Shown here one piece after another: positions 11,181 through 21,979 of a DNA stretch of 64,000 bases. The stretch lies in NCBI GenBank assembly GCA_030220185.1, contig JASPKZ010004576.1:845001-909000 (forward strand), in the 5' to 3' direction. Both the position numbers and the translations under genes were made by a program. Under the pieces are notes generated by a model that was not told where the DNA came from, made no database searches, and worked only from the letters and a program-made list of their open reading frames with translations. The stretch is from Diploptera punctata. Its lineage: Eukaryota > Arthropoda > Insecta > Blattodea > Blaberidae. How positions within the stretch are numbered: position 1 is the stretch's first letter; the number at the start of each line of letters is the position of its first letter.

Positions 11181-12240
11181 ACTCACTGACTCTATCGAAT
11201 CCATAGGTTCATGGCCGCGCAGACATAAACTCTCTATACATCCCTATCCTGAGCTAATGTTTTCCAATCATCCTCTGTATTTTCTACTTCTCTCAAATCA
11301 TGAATAATGTTATTCTCCCACCTCATTCTTGCTCTACCAACTGAGCGTTTTCCTTCTGGTTTTCCTAGAAGAAGCTTCCATGCACCTCATTCATTCCCCA
11401 TTCGTGCTACATGTCCTGTCCACCGCAATCTACGAGACTTAACAGTTATTATATCTGGCTTCCTATAAAGACTGTTATGCAGTTTTCTGCAATCGCTTGT
11501 CTCTTCATCTCTCTTTGTTCCAAACATTTACCTCCGATTTTCCGATTGAGGGTCTTTCCACTTTTCAGCGGTTGCCCTTTTACCAGCCGGCTGCTGGCCC
11601 TTCACATCCACATGTGTCAATGACAGAGGTAGATGATCAACAGCCAGTGTAGGGGTGACATGTGGTTAGCATGTCGAGTCCCCCAGCCGTTATAGCTGGT
11701 TCCTCAACCTGGAGCCGCTACTTATTGTAGCTACCCAATTGCCTCACGATGCTGGGTGGGCACCGGTCCCATACTGGCCGAAATACCATGAGAAATTTTC
11801 TTCCCCCATGGAGACTCGAACCAGCGCAAGCCCCTTAGCTCTGCGCCAAGCTTCCTACCTTAACCGTTGGGTTTATTCTGAAATACTCGTAATCTCCTTT
11901 CCTCCCTTAAAGTAAGAGTCCATGTTTCGCAAGCATATAATATAACTGGTTGAAAAATATTTTTATATATTTTCAGTTTAACGCTTTTTTAAAGCAGATG
12001 GGACGTCAAGAGTCACTGTAATGCATAATAGCACGCATTTCCAGAATTGAGCCTATGTTTAATTTCTCTGTGCATCTCATTCCTATTTGTAATTATTGTT
12101 CCTAGGTATTTGAATTTAACCACTTCCTCAAAATTTCCCTAATTTATCATTAGCTGTCCATTTCCATTATATCTTATGTATTTCTACGTGCGACTAAATA
12201 TTTAGTTTTACTGATATTTACTTCCAGTCCCAGTTTCTGA
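11181..12240 (-). mobile_element. Family R LINE, degenerate, split by a SINE
   Basis: On the minus strand it follows the reference from the codons after YADD ('ctggaagtaaatatcagtaa') to the terminus at 11181. The 11535-11870 interval is SINE-D, inserted immediately after 'agaataaa'. Numerous frameshifts. The insertion point matches that of the SINE-D copy in the LINE at 20.0-20.8 kb. Confidence 0.85.
11535..11872 (-). mobile_element. SINE-D inside a family R LINE
   Basis: tRNA-derived head on the minus strand (gttaaggtaggaagc... B-box-like 'ctggttcgagtctccatgg'), then a body with 'catggtatttcggccagtat', 'cccagcatcgtgaggcaatt' and 'ctataacggctggggg'. Same family as 20.12-20.47 and 14.29-14.62 kb. 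Confidence 0.8.
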
Positions 12241-12902
12241 ATTTTTCATTCATTCGATTTTCTACTGCTTTATTACGAACATAAAATATATAGCTATCTT
12301 ATAGGATACATTGCCAATTTAAAATTCAAGTAACTCCCACTAGGGCGCACCCTTATCCCAACTGGATGTACGAGTGCAGACAGTGACGTAGATGTTTGAC
12401 ATAATTTGAGACTCTAGAGTAAGGTATATAATTAATTAGCGTGATTAGCAGAATTGCACCTGCATGTGACTGGAATTGAACCCTGATCATAGAGACGATT
12501 GTATAGCTCATAACCGCTAGCCTCAGGCTTGCTGTATGTTGTTACAATTGTACCTATAAGTATACATACATTGCGGTCGTGAACCGATATGGCTTGACCG
12601 TTGATGCATTTCTCATGGCCAGCACATTATGTGAAATCTGTAAACTCCAGTCCATATGTTGTTCCTCTCCACTACACCGAATCTTCATCTTGTTAAATTA
12701 AGCTTAAATAATCTTCAATCTGAAGTGATGATCTAGAATATTCTCTCACAAGATTTATACTAATAAAACACAAAATTATGTGCTGGATTAAATGATACAA
12801 TCCTTTAAGGCATGTTTCAGGACTTCGCTGTACTAGCCTAAATAAATGTTACGCCTCAACTTAAAGATGGTTATCCAAATAGGAATTTTATTATAAAATA
12901 GT
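12241..12902. other. Mostly unassigned; possible tRNA-like head at 12450-12530 (-)
   Basis: The minus strand has 'agcggttatgagc' and a B-box-like 'gggttcaattccag'. It could be a decayed SINE head. The rest is unrecognised. Confidence 0.35.
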
Positions 12903-12909
12903 AATAATG

Positions 12910-12968
<59 letters not shown>
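12903..12968. repeat. (AAT)n microsatellite
   Basis: About 20 units at the 3' side of the minus-strand LINE. Confidence 0.95.
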
Positions 12969-12973
<5 letters not shown>

Positions 12974-13481
12974 CTCTTACTCACTGACACTATCGAACCC
13001 GTAGGTTCATGGCCGCGCGGACATAAGCTCTCCATATATCCTTATCCTGAGCTAATGCTTTCCAATCATCCCCTGTATAATCTACTTCCCTCAAATCATA
13101 GTTAATGTTATTCTCCCACCTCATTCTTGGTCTACCAACTGGGCGTTTTCCCTCTGGCTTTCCTACTAGAAGCTTCCATGCATGTCTTTCATTCCCCATA
13201 CGTGCAACATGTCCTGCCCATCGTAGTCTACGAGACTTAACTGTTCTTATTATATCTGGCTTCCTATAAAGACCATGTAGTTCATTGTTATGTAGTCTTC
13301 TCCATTCACTTGTCTCTTCATCTCTCTTTGGTCCAAAAATTTTCCTAAGTACTTTATTCTCAAATACTTGTAATCTCCTTTCCTCCCTTAAAGTAAGAGT
13401 CCATGTTTCGCACCCATATAATATAACTGGTAGAATAATAGTTTTATATATTTTCAGTTTAACGTTCTTGAAAGGAGTTGG

Positions 13482-13484
<3 letters not shown>
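12969..13484 (-). mobile_element. Family R LINE, 5'-truncated, flanked by AAT tracts
   Basis: Minus strand: encodes GCETWTLTLREERR at its upstream end, and MGNERHAWKLLVGKPEGKRP with GRPRMRWENNINYDLREVDY at its C-terminal end, ending in the GTAA-type tail. Both boundaries pass straight into AAT repeats, so it probably inserted within a microsatellite. A few substitutions only; relatively young. Confidence 0.9.

Positions 13485-13539
<55 letters not shown>
13485..13539. repeat. (AAT)n microsatellite
   Basis: About 18 units at the truncated 5' end of the LINE. Confidence 0.95.
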
Positions 13540-13540
<1 letters not shown>

Positions 13541-13559
13541 CGTAATTAGAGGGAAAAAT

Positions 13560-13720
13560 TGAATCTTAGTCGGGATTTGAACCCGTGTTCTCAAACTTTA
13601 CGCGCTGGGGCTGTACCATTCACCTCGAATTAAGCACAAATTCCCCTCTTTAAAGCGAGAGCAGGATATCTTGGATCCAAATCCCGGTTCAGGTGCAAAT
13701 GTTTCTCTCGTTATTTTAAA
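13560..13720 (-). mobile_element. tRNA-headed SINE fragment (tentative)
   Basis: Minus strand shows 'gtgaatggtacagcccc' and a good B-box, 'gggttcaaatcccgact'. The body is not shared with the other SINEs here. Confidence 0.45.
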
Positions 13721-13811
13721 TATGGCCCACATATGGAATATTTTAAAACAATAATTTCCAAAAATAATAGTGCTAATAATAATTATGTTGGCAATAGGAA
13801 TGTTAATAATA

Positions 13812-14152
13812 ATAGTAATCCATCCATCCAGAGTAATTCTGCCCGAGGGCAGGTCTTTCACTGCAATCATTGCATTTTCATGCTATGCTTTGCAGCTTTA
13901 CTAGCGAATTATTAGGTGTAGTAGTTTCCCGTAACTTTCCACACCGGTGAAGGATGATGATGATAATTATAAGGATGATGATGATGGCCGGATGATTTTC
14001 GGGGACCGTTGGGCCCTAAGCATCCTGACATTTGTCTTACAGGTGAGGAAAAACCCCGAACAAAATCTCACCTAGGAGTCTGCCCCGATCGGGAATCGAA
14101 CCCGGGCCCGCTGCGTGACAAGGCAACACGCTACCTCGAGACCACAGCGATG
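13812..14152 (-). mobile_element. SINE-A
   Basis: On the minus strand the tRNA-type head is 'ctgtggtctcgaggtagcgt' with 'gggttcgattcccgatcgg'. The body follows with 'cctcacctgtaagacaaatg', 'cggtccccgaaaatcat', a GATGATGATG run and 'gcccgagggcaggtc' in reverse. It ends in 'ctctggatggatggatt'. Copies also at 37.40 and 52.14 kb. All three sit inside AAT or AT simple repeats. Confidence 0.85.
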
Positions 14153-14289
14153 GACAATAATAGTAATAATAGTTCATCTTTGTCTGTTTATATCTGTTCA
14201 TCACCTTTTGGGGTAAGGGTTTTATTTGACAAAGCAATAAAAATTTTAATACAAAATTGTGTACCTTTTATTCACACTCCACTTCAAGC

Positions 14290-14622
14290 GCGACAGGCCT
14301 AGAAGGCGCTTGGCCTACCAGTCGGCTGCTGGCCTCACGTCCACATGTGTTAATCACAGAGGTAGACGGTCATGGAGCCAGTGTAGGGGTGACATGTGGT
14401 CAGCATGTCGAGACCCCAGCCGTTATAGCTGGTCTTCTCAACCTGGAGTCGCTACTTATTGTAGCTACCCAAATGCCTCAAGATGCTGGGTGGGCACTGG
14501 CCCCATACTGACCGAAATACCACAAAAAATCTTGCCTCAAGGGGACTCGAACCAGCACAAGTCCCGTAGCTCTGCGCCAATTCTTCTTGCCTTAACCATT
14601 CGGCTATGGCGCGGGACACCTT
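14290..14622 (-). mobile_element. SINE-D
   Basis: Minus strand: head 'cccgcgccatagccgaatgg', B-box-like 'ctggttcgagtcccc', body with 'ccagcatcttgaggcatttg'. Diverged from the copies at 11.5 and 20.1 kb. Confidence 0.8.
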
Positions 14623-14639
14623 TTATTCAGTCTTCTCAA

Positions 14640-15000
14640 CTATTAAAACGATTGAACACTATAGGCCTTTCGGGAGCAGTTACATCCTCAGCTGAAGATT
14701 TTATGTTACTCTCCAGTTACTATCCTGATACTGACTGGTTTCTAATGATATAGTAGATAGGGTTGTTCATGTTGGGTGCGTTCTCGTTTAAAATGAAACT
14801 GTTGTTAACTTCCATTAAAATCTCTAATTTCTTCAGTATGTTTATCATAGGTGGGTTCCATTATTTTTTGTTATATTGTGAGGGTGTTGTCTATATGCTG
14901 CATATATTCTTTTACTATATGTTTCGCGTAACTTGATTTGCCTTCTGTATATTTAAAATCTTTAAAATCTTCTTTAAATGTGATAGGCCTACTTCAGAAG
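14640..15000 (-). pseudogene. PLE C-terminal remnant
   Basis: Minus strand matches the C-terminal region of the PLE at 28.47-28.86 kb: words for ...EGKSSYAKH..., LTI..., E.EI, NENAPNMNNP and the terminal 'gctgaggatgtaactgctcccgaaagg'-like end encoding a P-E-R/S-A motif. Broken by stops. The 5' part is truncated at about 15000. Confidence 0.6.
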
Positions 15001-15049
15001 CGTAATTTAGTCACGCTTGTTTCCCTATAGATATGATCGAGTGGAAACT

Positions 15050-15555
15050 GTTTACTTCAACTTAGAGACACATATAACGAAACTTATGTATTGCTTGGGT
15101 GGGATATGCTGATTAAATTTTACCTAGAGAGGCTAATTTAGAATTGTGGTTCTTTTGCGAGACCGAACATATTCATACTTAAAACATATGGCTTAAATTC
15201 CCCCGGAAGGACTGTTTTCCGGATTTTTCCATCCTAAAAATCCATCCCGGCTGGGTTCAAACCTACAACCCTTGAGACTAGAGGCAGACCAACTTAGAGA
15301 CGCCTATAACGAAAATAATTTATTACTTGGGTGGGAAAGGCTGATTAAATGTTGCCTAGAGAGTCTAATTTTGGCTTGTGGTTCTTTTACGAGACCATAA
15401 ATCTTCACTCTTACGACCTATGGCTTAAATTCCCTCCCGGAGGAGTTCTTCCCTGGATTTTCCGACCCTAAAAGTCCATCGATCTCGCCCGGGTTCAAAT
15501 CTACAACCCTCGAGACCAGTTGCAAGGATCTTAACCCATAGACCACTGATGTCCT
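15050..15555 (-). mobile_element. SINE-E-related tandem dimer
   Basis: Two related units in tandem, spaced ~235 bp: 'cataacgaaacttatgtattgcttgggtggg' is echoed by 'tataacgaaaataatttattacttgggtggg' (each shortened here to its shared words). Each ends with the B-box region 'gggttcaaa' and 'gagacyagaggc/ttgc'. Head type matches SINE-E but the body differs. Confidence 0.6.
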
Positions 15556-15679
15556 TATGATTACTATAGTAGAGCGGGAAAATTTCTTCTTCTTCGGCTT
15601 TCCCCCACTTATAGGTTTGCAGTCTTCAGTTTCCAAGTATTTCTACTATTCCAATCTTCTTCCAAATTCCTATCATCCA

Positions 15680-16080
15680 TTATAGTTCTGACATAGGTTT
15701 TCCATTTCTACCTTGGTCTGCATTGTTTATTTGTTCCAGGGAGTAACCATTTTGGCTATCTTTCATTTTCCATTCTTTGTACATGGCTATACCACTTATG
15801 AGTTTGATTTTCAATCCTCTTAACAACAGATTTAGTGACATTAATTTCTCTCCAAAGGAATTCATTTCTTATTTTATCCTGTCTTGTTTTTTGAAAGCTT
15901 CTTCTAAGATAATCAAAATCAAGTATTCTAATTTTATTCTTTTGTAATTCCGTCGAAGACCAAGTTTCACTTCCATGTGACAAAATATTGCGTATTTTGC
16001 TCTTATAAATTTTCATTTTAGTTTCCTCTGTAATATTTTTGTTCCAAATTACTCCATGTAATGTCTTAGTTGCAATTTTT
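15680..16080 (-). mobile_element. LINE 3' fragment
   Basis: Minus-strand translation includes KIYKSKIRNILSHGSETWSS, FDYLRRSFQK and HKWYSHVQRMENER, the usual post-RT thumb/C-terminal pattern (Y.SETW..., L..VE.D.LRR). The start at about 16080 abuts a plus-strand LINE end. Confidence 0.7.
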
Positions 16081-16084
16081 AATA

Positions 16085-16590
16085 AATTAGCGACGATCAC
16101 TATATGCGAATATGTCCAATGTGCGGGAGCTTTGAAGACGAGATACATACATTATGAAAATGTAACGATTTGGAATATTGGAGGCGTCAGTTATTACCGG
16201 AAAAATTTCTAAATTCAAATCGTGAATGATTGGCATGCTACGAGTTATTGGTAAGCCCAGAAAATTGGATAAACGTTGGTAGATTTCTGGACAAAACGCG
16301 GAAAATAAGAACAACACTCATTCATGAATAAATAAATATGTTAACAAATTGCAATACCATTAATTCTTAATAATTCTACATAACTAAGTTAATGTATAAT
16401 GTAATTGTATTTTTATCTAATTGTAATATTACTGTGTTTTCTTTTTTTTTGTTTTAAGTATATCATTACCAAACATCAACTTCTTGAAACGGACTGTCAA
16501 CAGCACGTACGGCTTACTGCCCGTGCGACCCATATTTGTAAATAACATTGTATGTATATTACTTTTAGTCTAATCAAGTCCTTATGTACT
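16085..16590 (+). mobile_element. LINE C-terminus with zinc knuckle and 3' UTR, copy 1
   Basis: Encodes YANMSNVRELRR in one frame and MRICPMCG-type CCHC sequence in another. Only the C-terminal ~75 codons remain, followed by a 3' UTR with 'ggactgtcaacagcacgtac' and 'ggcttactgcccgtgcg'. The same end, better preserved, is at 39.8-40.57 kb. This copy has a stop within the knuckle region. Confidence 0.7.
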
Positions 16591-16639
16591 ATAAAAGTTG
16601 CAATTTTGGCATTGAAATTTTAGTCTGTATTCTTTTGCG

Positions 16640-17030
16640 GTGGACTACTGGTTATGCTCCTTGCCTCTGGTCCCGAGGGTCGCGGGTTCAAACCCAGCCG
16701 GGGTCGTTGGATTTTTTAGGATGGAAAAATCCAAGGAGCAAGTCCTCCGGGAGGGACTTTAAGCCGTGGGTCGAGAGTCTGAAGATTTTCAGGCTCATAA
16801 AAATCCTTAAGCCTGAATGAAAAGGCCTCTAAGCAAAATTTACCGAATTTTCCAGTCCTAGTAATACCTTGGTTTCCTAGATGTCGGTAAGAGGCGGAAC
16901 GCTGACCACGGACCACTCAAAATGACATCTATACGAAAACAAGTGTAACTAAATGAGTATGGTTCAAATTCTTCCCAGTAGGGGGAGAGCGCCTATATCT
17001 CTGTAAAGGGAAAACATGGGCTTACAAAAA
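16640..17030 (+). mobile_element. SINE-E
   Basis: tRNA-type head 'ggtggactactggttatgct' with B-box-like 'cgggttcaaaccca', then 'aaaaatccaaggagcaagtc' and a body of ~300 bp ending at 'gggaaaacatgggcttac'. Other copies: 22.15 (-), 51.05 (+) and 59.15 kb (+). Confidence 0.85.
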
Positions 17031-17520
17031 AAAATCTCTTTCACATGTACCTAAACATGCAAAACATCTAAAATGTTTTAAGGGTGTCTTATACAAGTCC
17101 TGTGTCCCTTTTTATATCTAGTTAAGAATGACAATATCAGGCATTGTACTACTCTTCAGCATACAGCATTTTGCATTTATATAAACTTAGGTAGAATTTA
17201 CTCATTGTGACGTAATGAGAGATGCTTAATTTACAAGTAGAAACAAGAGATGCATATATCTTCTTACACACACACAGTTGCAAGCACATAAAACCAAAGG
17301 AAGACAAATTCTAGTAGTAATCTGAAACCTCTTCGCAAACAACTTTGCCGCACCGCCATCTTGAGAAAATATCCATACAAATTGAGGAAATAGTTCTGTT
17401 CATCGATGAAAGCGTTTACAAATGTAGGCATTACATTCACAAAGCCGATTTTCTTCTAGATTTTCTCAAATTTCAAACTTCTGAGTGTGTGATTCCTTAC
17501 TAAGGGAAGTAAAACAATCA
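17031..17520. other. Unassigned sequence
   Basis: Nothing recognised. Confidence 0.4.
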
Positions 17521-17524
17521 GAAG

Positions 17525-18245
17525 TAATGCCACGAGTGATTTCCAAGTTATCGATAAACTCACGACTCACGAAGTGAGGAATGAATTTATCTAGAGAATT
17601 TGGAAATCAAGAGTGGCATTTGTTAGGATTATTTAACGAATAAAATTAAGCTGTTTACTCACAAATCATTGTTTAACTATAGTTATTTTAAAATATTTAT
17701 ATATTTAATATAAACGGCGATGTTTGAAAACAAATGAAAAACGATTGGTACGCTTCATCTGCTTCTTTTGTTTATCATTGCAGCCAGATCATACTATTTA
17801 TTACCAAAGGAACGAAATATTGTAAGAATGCACTCTAGTGGAGAAAAAATTTAAACACATCAAACTGTATATTAATTCATTTCTGATGTACTATGATGTA
17901 AATATGACAATTATATTTTTCTGGAAAAAAAAAATACATTTAAGAAAGTGCAAACAGTGGTTTCTTTTTTTGGTGATATAATCAATTGCTACAAATGTTT
18001 TTATATTAACTCCCGCGTGCGGTATGTGTTCTCATTCATGCACTATATATACAATCTGGTAGCCGTATTTCTTAGTGACTCAGTCACTGCAAAATAATGC
18101 TATGACCTATTCAGAATGTTAAAAAAAAGGAGGTGCTTTCTTTATTGTGATAAACTTTAGTTGTTAAATTCTACACGACTGTGATTGGTTGTAAATAAAA
18201 AAATCATTGTAACGTGAATGGTCATTGACTCCCATTTGGGGCATG
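17525..18245 (+). repeat. 0.7-kb repeat, copy 1
   Basis: Non-coding element found three times, here in plus orientation. One end is a foldback: 'tgccacgagtgatttccaa' pairs with 'ttggaaatcaagagtggca' across a ~50-bp spacer. The other end contains 'tgattggttgtaaa' and 'cccatttggggcatgagtta'. CCAAT-type words (ATTGGT) recur near that end. Sister copies at 35.60 and 42.67 kb are inverted. Class unknown; probably a non-autonomous DNA transposon. Confidence 0.75.
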
Positions 18246-18258
18246 AGTTAAACAGTCA

Positions 18259-18530
18259 TCAACATTCACGGATTAAGCCCATTTGGCTTGTTAAATTTTC
18301 ATTTAAAAAGTTGAATCCATCTATATTTCGGTCTTCCAACATTCCTGTTTCCTTCTGGTGTGTGATTATATATAGTTTTGCTATGCGTTCATCTTTCATT
18401 CTTTGGACACGTTCTTTCCAGTTTTTTCTAGATTGTTTTATTTTATCTAAAAATTTAAAGATATTTAGCTCATTTCTAATATCTTCGTTTCTTCTTTTAT
18501 CTGTAGAAGTTTGCATCCAGCTACACTTCT
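18259..18530 (-). mobile_element. LINE 3' fragment
   Basis: Minus strand encodes RRNEDIRNELNIFKFLDKI, WKERVQRM and a degraded GM.EDRN ending. Same pattern as at 10.8 kb. Confidence 0.65.
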
Positions 18531-18629
18531 CAGATATCTCAATCTTTGTTGCTGTTTCTAGCCAAGGTTGTCAAGGTTGGGACCGTCCTTTTCTATTATC
18601 TACGAGACTCTGGGTACGTTAACTCGCTT

Positions 18630-18990
18630 ACTACACCTATCGAGTTGGAGAAAGATCTTCTTGCACGAATTCTGGCAGCAGAAATTATTTAACACACACA
18701 GGTCTTGTAGAGCGTGTGTTTGAAAACATACGTCGCAGGTACGCTTTGTGCAACGAACAACAGGGTCGCCACGTTGATCCACACTCGTAATACAACCGCT
18801 AAAAGTCTGTAATACTTATTCTGAAACACAAGTCACGCGATATCAGCCCACTGTGTTCCGATCTTCAAACTTATTTTACATAAAATGGTACGTTTCCGAA
18901 CATGGGTTCCTTATCAAAACTTTATCTACTATGTCTCCTCTACAACCCCTAGAAGTCTGTAATACTTATTGTGAATCACCTTGTATTATA
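18630..18990 (+). pseudogene. DNA-transposon protein C-terminal remnant
   Basis: Reading across one frame change gives PIELEKDLLARILAAEI, then ERVFENIRRRYALCNEQQGR with HVDPL. This resembles the helper end of insect Tc/mariner-like element proteins (D-LLARI-AA...RV...RR...C....GRH.E.LL). It has an internal stop and a frameshift. The downstream sequence repeats 'aagtctgtaatacttatt' twice (18805 and 18953). Confidence 0.5.
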
Positions 18991-19159
18991 CCGCAATCTG
19001 ATAGAGAAAATTATGTTGGTTAACATGACACTAGTAGTTATTTGTTTTCCAGTGGAACATTCGTAGATGGACTGCTACATAGAACAGTCCGTTTTTTACT
19101 AAAATTGAACCTTGGTATATAATTTTTTAATGTTAAATATTATCTCTGAACATACAGGC

Positions 19160-19490
19160 GAGCGGAGGAGACTGCTTAAAGGAGTTACATGATCTTTATG
19201 GGACATCAGATATAATAACAATTAAGTCTCGTAGACTGCGATGGACAGGACATGTGGCATGGAAAGTGAATTATAGAGGGGTATAGAAACTCCTTGTAGG
19301 AAATCAGAGGAAAAGCGTTCATTAGATAGGCCAAGAGTGAGGTGGGAGAATAACATCAACCATGATTTGCGGGAAATAGATTATATAAGAGATGATTAGA
19401 AAAATATTAGCTCATGGTAGGAATATATGGAGATCTTATGTCCGTGCGGCTATATACCTACTAATTCGATAGTGCCAGTGAGTTAGTTAG
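19160..19490 (+). mobile_element. Family R LINE, decayed 3' end
   Basis: Recognisable pieces: 'aagtctcgtagactgcgatgg', 'agagtgaggtgggagaataa' and the terminus 'attcgatagtgccagtgagtt'. Many indels; an old copy. Confidence 0.75.
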
Positions 19491-20029
19491 TTGATCATAT
19501 TGCAAGGTATTACAAAAGAGTTGTGCTAGAGTTTTATTTGATTTAAATAAAACACACACACACACACATATATATATAGGCCTATAATATTGCTTGAAAA
19601 TAGTTTTTGCTTGCTTCTAACAGTATTGAGTCAGACACTTTGGAATTTTATTCCGATATAGGCCAATCCCGAGCTCAGGAATAAAGCCTTAAATTGGAAT
19701 ATTGGATTTGTGTCTTGTATCAAGTCCTATGTTCAATACCCGGGTGGAAATTTTCAACACAATAGCAGGGATGGCCAGAGAGAATGTTTAGTATCCTTAC
19801 TATAGGTTTTCGATATATCCAATAGCTTTTAAATTCAACTTTCAATACAATCCCAGTAAGAGTCGAGACAGCTTTGAATCCTTTTGTCTTCTGATATGTA
19901 CTCTCTGAATATATGTTTAAATTTTATTATAGAACAGGCCTACTTGGTTTAAGATTATCAGATATCAAAACAAAACTTTATGGATACAGTTTAAAATTAT
20001 GGATTCACTGAAAAAAATGTATAAACTAG

Positions 20030-20840
20030 TATTCACTGTTTATTATTCTCCCAGTTATATGGATGCGAAGCATGGACTCTTAATGAGAGGAGAAGGGATT
20101 ACAAGTATTTTGAGAATAAAGTCCCGCGCCGTAGCCGAGCGGTTAAGATAGGAAGCCTTGGCGCAGAGCTACGGGACTTGCACTGGTTCGAGTCTCCATG
20201 GGGGAAGAAATTTTCTCATGGTATTTCGGCCAGTATGGGACCGGTGCCCACCCAGCATCGTGAGGCAATTGGGTAGCTACAATAAGTAGCGGCTCCAGGT
20301 TGAGGAACCAGCTATAACGGCTGGGGGACTCGACATGCTAACCACATGTCACCCCTACACTGGCCGTTGATCATCTACCTCTGTCATTGACATATGTGGA
20401 TGTGAAGGGCCAACAGCCGGCTGGTAAAAGGGCTACCGCTGAAAAGTGGAAAGACCCTCAATCGGAATCGGAGAATAAAGTTATTAGGACAAATTTTGGA
20501 CCAAAGGCAGATGAACAGACAGGCGAACGGAGAAGACTACATAACAATGAGCTACATGGTCTTTATGGTAAACCAGATATAATAAGAAGAGTTCAGTCTC
20601 ATAGACTGCGATGAGAAAAACATGTGGCATGAATGGGGGATGAAATGAGATCATGGAAACTCCTTGTAGGAAACTCGGAACGAAAGCGTCCAGAAGGAAG
20701 ACCTAGAATGAGGTGGGGAAATAGTATTAACAATGATTAGAAAGAAGTAGATTATACAGGGGATGATTGAAAATAATTAGTTCAAGGATAGGGATGTATT
20801 GGAGAGCTTATGTCCGCGCGGGCCATGAAACTAGTGTCAG
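20030..20840 (+). mobile_element. Family R LINE, decayed, split by SINE-D
   Basis: The first part (20030-20121) and second part (20471-20840) rejoin in the reference order around 'gagaataaag'. The second part retains ELHGLYGKPDIIRRVQSHRL. Several stops downstream. The SINE interrupts it with a visible target duplication. Confidence 0.8.
20122..20470 (+). mobile_element. SINE-D with 10-bp target duplication
   Basis: Flanked by direct GAGAATAAAG copies at 20112-20121 and 20471-20480. The head 'cccgcgccgtagccgagcgg' has a good A-box; the B-box-like sequence is 'actggttcgagtctcc'. The body is ~300 bp and ends 'gaccctcaatcgga'. Confidence 0.85.
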
Positions 20841-20931
20841 TATTGTGGTAAGAAGGTAGCTTCTCAAATATGGTAGCCTGGTAGGTAGGAGTGTAGAAAT
20901 TCAGAAGCTTGAAAAGAAATGAAAGAGTGAT

Positions 20932-20956
20932 ATATATATATATATATATATATATA
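20932..20956. repeat. (AT)n microsatellite
   Basis: Short dinucleotide run. Confidence 0.9.
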
Positions 20957-21059
20957 GGCCTACTAGCGAATCCGGCAGAGTTATCCTGCTCGAAAGTTCA
21001 ATTCTCGTGTCATAACCGGATGATTAAAATATAACTTATTTTTTTACCATCAAATTCGC

Positions 21060-21480
21060 TAATTTTTAAGTTCGCAAGAAAACTCCTCACTGTCATCTGT
21101 TGTGGCTCAAGATGCGTGCATGTTAACGCCATATTGTTGTACGGAATTTGTCGGTAATGCAGTTAACTACACGTCTGACATAACAAAGTCCTGTAACCCG
21201 AACGCAGCGCTACCTATCGAGTATAATTGTAAATCTAGTTCATCCAGGGACCCACTGAAACAAACACAACAAATTTCATCAAAATCGGTCTAGCCATTTA
21301 GGCAATTTTTAATTTCGGGTTTTAAGTACACCTCCTCTTGTAATTGTCTGATTTCGCTCATTTTTGGATAACACCTACCTCGATTTATTTTAGTATAATA
21401 TACAGAGTTTCGTTGTGAAACATCAAAAAGTGATCGCTAGAACGATTTTTAAATTTTGACTTAGGTGAACTCCTACACCT
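21060..21480. other. Unassigned; possible old repeat
   Basis: Contains 'aatttcatcaaaatcggtct' followed by 'agccatttaggc', a wording common in dispersed insect repeats. No coding evidence beyond a 63-codon frame. Confidence 0.35.
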
Positions 21481-21573
21481 AATGGATTTAGAGGGTCCAA
21501 TTGTGAGCGAAATTGAAGACAAATTATATAACATTGTTAAAGCCGGAAATATATATGTATGTTTGAATTGGAA

Positions 21574-21648
21574 TACTTGGATAGCTCAGGTCGTTAGAGC
21601 GCTAAACGTACAGAGTTTAGAGACTCGGGTTCAAATCCGGACTCAAGC
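21574..21648 (+). ncRNA. tRNA-like sequence 1
   Basis: Has 'tagctcaggtcgttagagcg' (A-box/D-arm) and a B-box 'gggttcaaatccgga'. The anticodon arm is unusual: CTAAAC pairs with GTTTAG around a loop GTACAGA. By position the anticodon would be ACA, which is not a normal eukaryotic tRNA anticodon. The acceptor pairing is poor. Best regarded as a tRNA-derived promoter unit, not a tRNA gene. Confidence 0.6.
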
Positions 21649-21857
21649 TTTCATTTTTCTTTTCATATGTCAAAATGTCAAAAAGATACTTACAACATCT
21701 AAATATACAAGCGTTACTGCTATAAAGTAAATATTATCTTTAAAAATTTGCTTAACTGTTATATTAGCCACTAGATGTCAGTCGTAACAAATTGCCGCTA
21801 CCTCTTGTGTGAATTGAGATTACTACAAATATAAAAAATGTATATTTGAATTGGAAT

Positions 21858-21931
21858 ACTTGGGTACCTCAGGTCGTTAGAGCGCTAAACGTTCAGAGTT
21901 TAGAGACTCGGGTTCAAATCCCGACTCAACC
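21858..21931 (+). ncRNA. tRNA-like sequence 2
   Basis: Same type, 283 bp downstream of copy 1, with a well-paired T-arm (TCGGG..CCCGA). The preceding flank holds a CTCF-like word with one mismatch (CCACTAGATGTCAG at 21768). Confidence 0.6.
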
Positions 21932-21979
21932 ATTCATTTTTTCGTTTCATATCATATATATATTGGGTAGGAATATAGT

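Noticed and set aside
13285..13545. Frame MLCSLLHSLVSSSLFG... repeated at three loci
   Set aside because: It is the antisense of family R at 6.9, 13.3 and 33.7 kb, so its repetition reflects the LINE, not a gene family.
14259..14753. 164-codon frame over SINE-D
   Set aside because: Crosses a SINE and a PLE end; no homologous frame in the other SINE-D copies.
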